This document shows positions 63,587 through 64,000 of a stretch of 64,000 bases of DNA, one piece after another. A model generated the notes under the pieces. The model searched no databases and was not told the origin of the DNA. It saw only the letters and a list, made by a program, of their open reading frames with translations. This stretch comes from Pirellulales bacterium. Lineage in GTDB: Bacteria; Planctomycetota; Planctomycetia; Pirellulales; Thermoguttaceae. The stretch is taken from NCBI GenBank assembly GCA_016931995.1, contig JAFGDS010000090.1:62001-126000 (forward strand), given 5' to 3'. Position 1 is the first letter of the stretch. Each line of letters starts with the position of its first letter. The position numbers were made by a program, and so were the translations under genes.

Positions 63587-64000
63587 TCAATTCGTCTCCA
63601 CGGCGTCGCCGCGCCGGAGAGGTAGCTCGACACGCACGCGAGACCCCTTTCCGGGGGATGTGTCGATGGAGACGTTGCCCTTGAGGAGCTTCGCCCGTTC
63701 GCGGATGCCTTGCAGGCCGAACCGGTCGGGGGCCACCTGCTCGGGCACGAAGCCAACGCCCCAGTCCTCGACCTCCACCCAGACACGCTGGGCGTCGGAT
63801 CGCAAGGCCACGCGGACCTGCGGGCTGCGGCTGTGGCGGCAGGCGTTGTGCAGCGACTCCTGCACGATCCGGAACACCGCCGTCTCCACCAGCGGGTCCC
63901 ACGGCGCTTCGTGGATCTCGTGAGAGAACTCGATGTCGGGCTCTTCGCGAGCCTGGGCTTCCTCAACGAGGTACGCCAGGGCCGCCGCGATGCCGCCCGA
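63587..64000 (-). CDS. NarX-type sensor histidine kinase, 3' part (cut by window edge)
   Basis: The frame is open to the end of the window and gives the last 137 residues. SGGIAAALAYLVEE matches the segment after the HisKA_3 helix, then AVFRIVQESLHNACRHSRSP (N box), VEDWGVGFVPEQ (G1) and GLQGIRERAKLLKGN (G2). The C-terminus follows within 25 residues. It is a close paralogue of the kinase at 37584-38366. The sensor and dimerisation parts lie outside the window. Confidence 0.88.
   Translation of the reverse strand, partial: SGGIAAALAYLVEEAQAREEPDIEFSHEIHEAPWDPLVETAVFRIVQESLHNACRHSRSPQVRVALRSDAQRVWVEVEDWGVGFVPEQVAPDRFGLQGIRERAKLLKGNVSIDTSPGKGSRVRVELPLRRGDAVETN

Overview
The window reads as chromosomal DNA from a GC-rich planctomycete, probably of the Pirellulales type; the lineage is inferred, not proven. 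The pointers are a secreted giant protein with the planctomycete LEPR-like N-terminal motif, lamin-tail, CotH and dockerin modules; a secreted SHD1-domain protein; a DUF2760-Hsp70 gene pair; two GroEL genes around one GroES; a split-function polA-coaE-rho-ribH-nusB-ftsY gene row; and dense families of short palindromic repeats in nearly every intergenic gap. I saw no rRNA, tRNA, CRISPR array, integrase, transposase or phage module.

Layout. 1-7.1 kb: an FHA protein, a YhcC-like radical SAM protein, a Tat-exported transglutaminase-like protein, ilvD, a small hypothetical protein and a zinc-ribbon membrane protein, separated by repeat-rich gaps. 7.3-12.5 kb: one 1735-residue surface protein. 13-20.3 kb: a chaperone block groEL1-groES-groEL2, then dnaJ-grpE-fmdB-like zinc ribbon-RNase HII-like gene. 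20.5-27.5 kb: sixA, two small secreted proteins, trmL, a GH88 hydrolase/SDR pair and a zinc-ribbon/TPR/PEGA membrane protein. 27.5-34.8 kb (minus strand): polA, coaE, rho, ribH, nusB, ftsY, apparently co-transcribed from a clear promoter ahead of polA. 35-46 kb: a coiled-coil membrane protein, bshB1, a NarX-type sensor kinase, hslVU, the SHD1 protein, an isochorismatase-family hydrolase, the Hsp70/DUF2760 pair and a putative metallopeptidase. 46.3-62.6 kb (minus strand): the fused S10-spc-alpha ribosomal operons from rpsJ to rplQ with secY, adk, map and rpoA. This run has no rpmD between rpsE and rplO and no infA between map and rpmJ. 62.6-64 kb: a strong promoter for rpsJ, a broken small secreted-protein gene, and the 3' part of a second NarX-type kinase cut by the window edge.

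Themes. Housekeeping functions dominate: protein folding and turnover (GroEL/ES, DnaJ/GrpE, HslVU, Hsp70-like), transcription (Rho, NusB, RpoA), replication/repair (PolA) and translation. Good sigma70-type promoters can be read ahead of several units (629-657, 23009-23037, 34841-34868, 35043-35071, 38385-38414, 49711-49740, 62711-62739).

The most unusual signal is not a gene. A short hairpin (AGCCGC-TY-GCGGCT followed by TCGCAA) occurs four times, always in an intercistronic gap, always in the same orientation relative to the downstream gene, and usually 23-28 nt before its start codon (ahead of the transglutaminase gene, groES, ftsY and the Hsp70 gene). It looks like an RNA element acting between cistrons. 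The other repeats behave differently: they come as head-to-head pairs of small palindromes, sometimes nested like an onion (16962-17183 and 46011-46228), and in places they have entered coding sequence (inside polA, and at the 3' ends of the radical SAM and DUF2760 genes).
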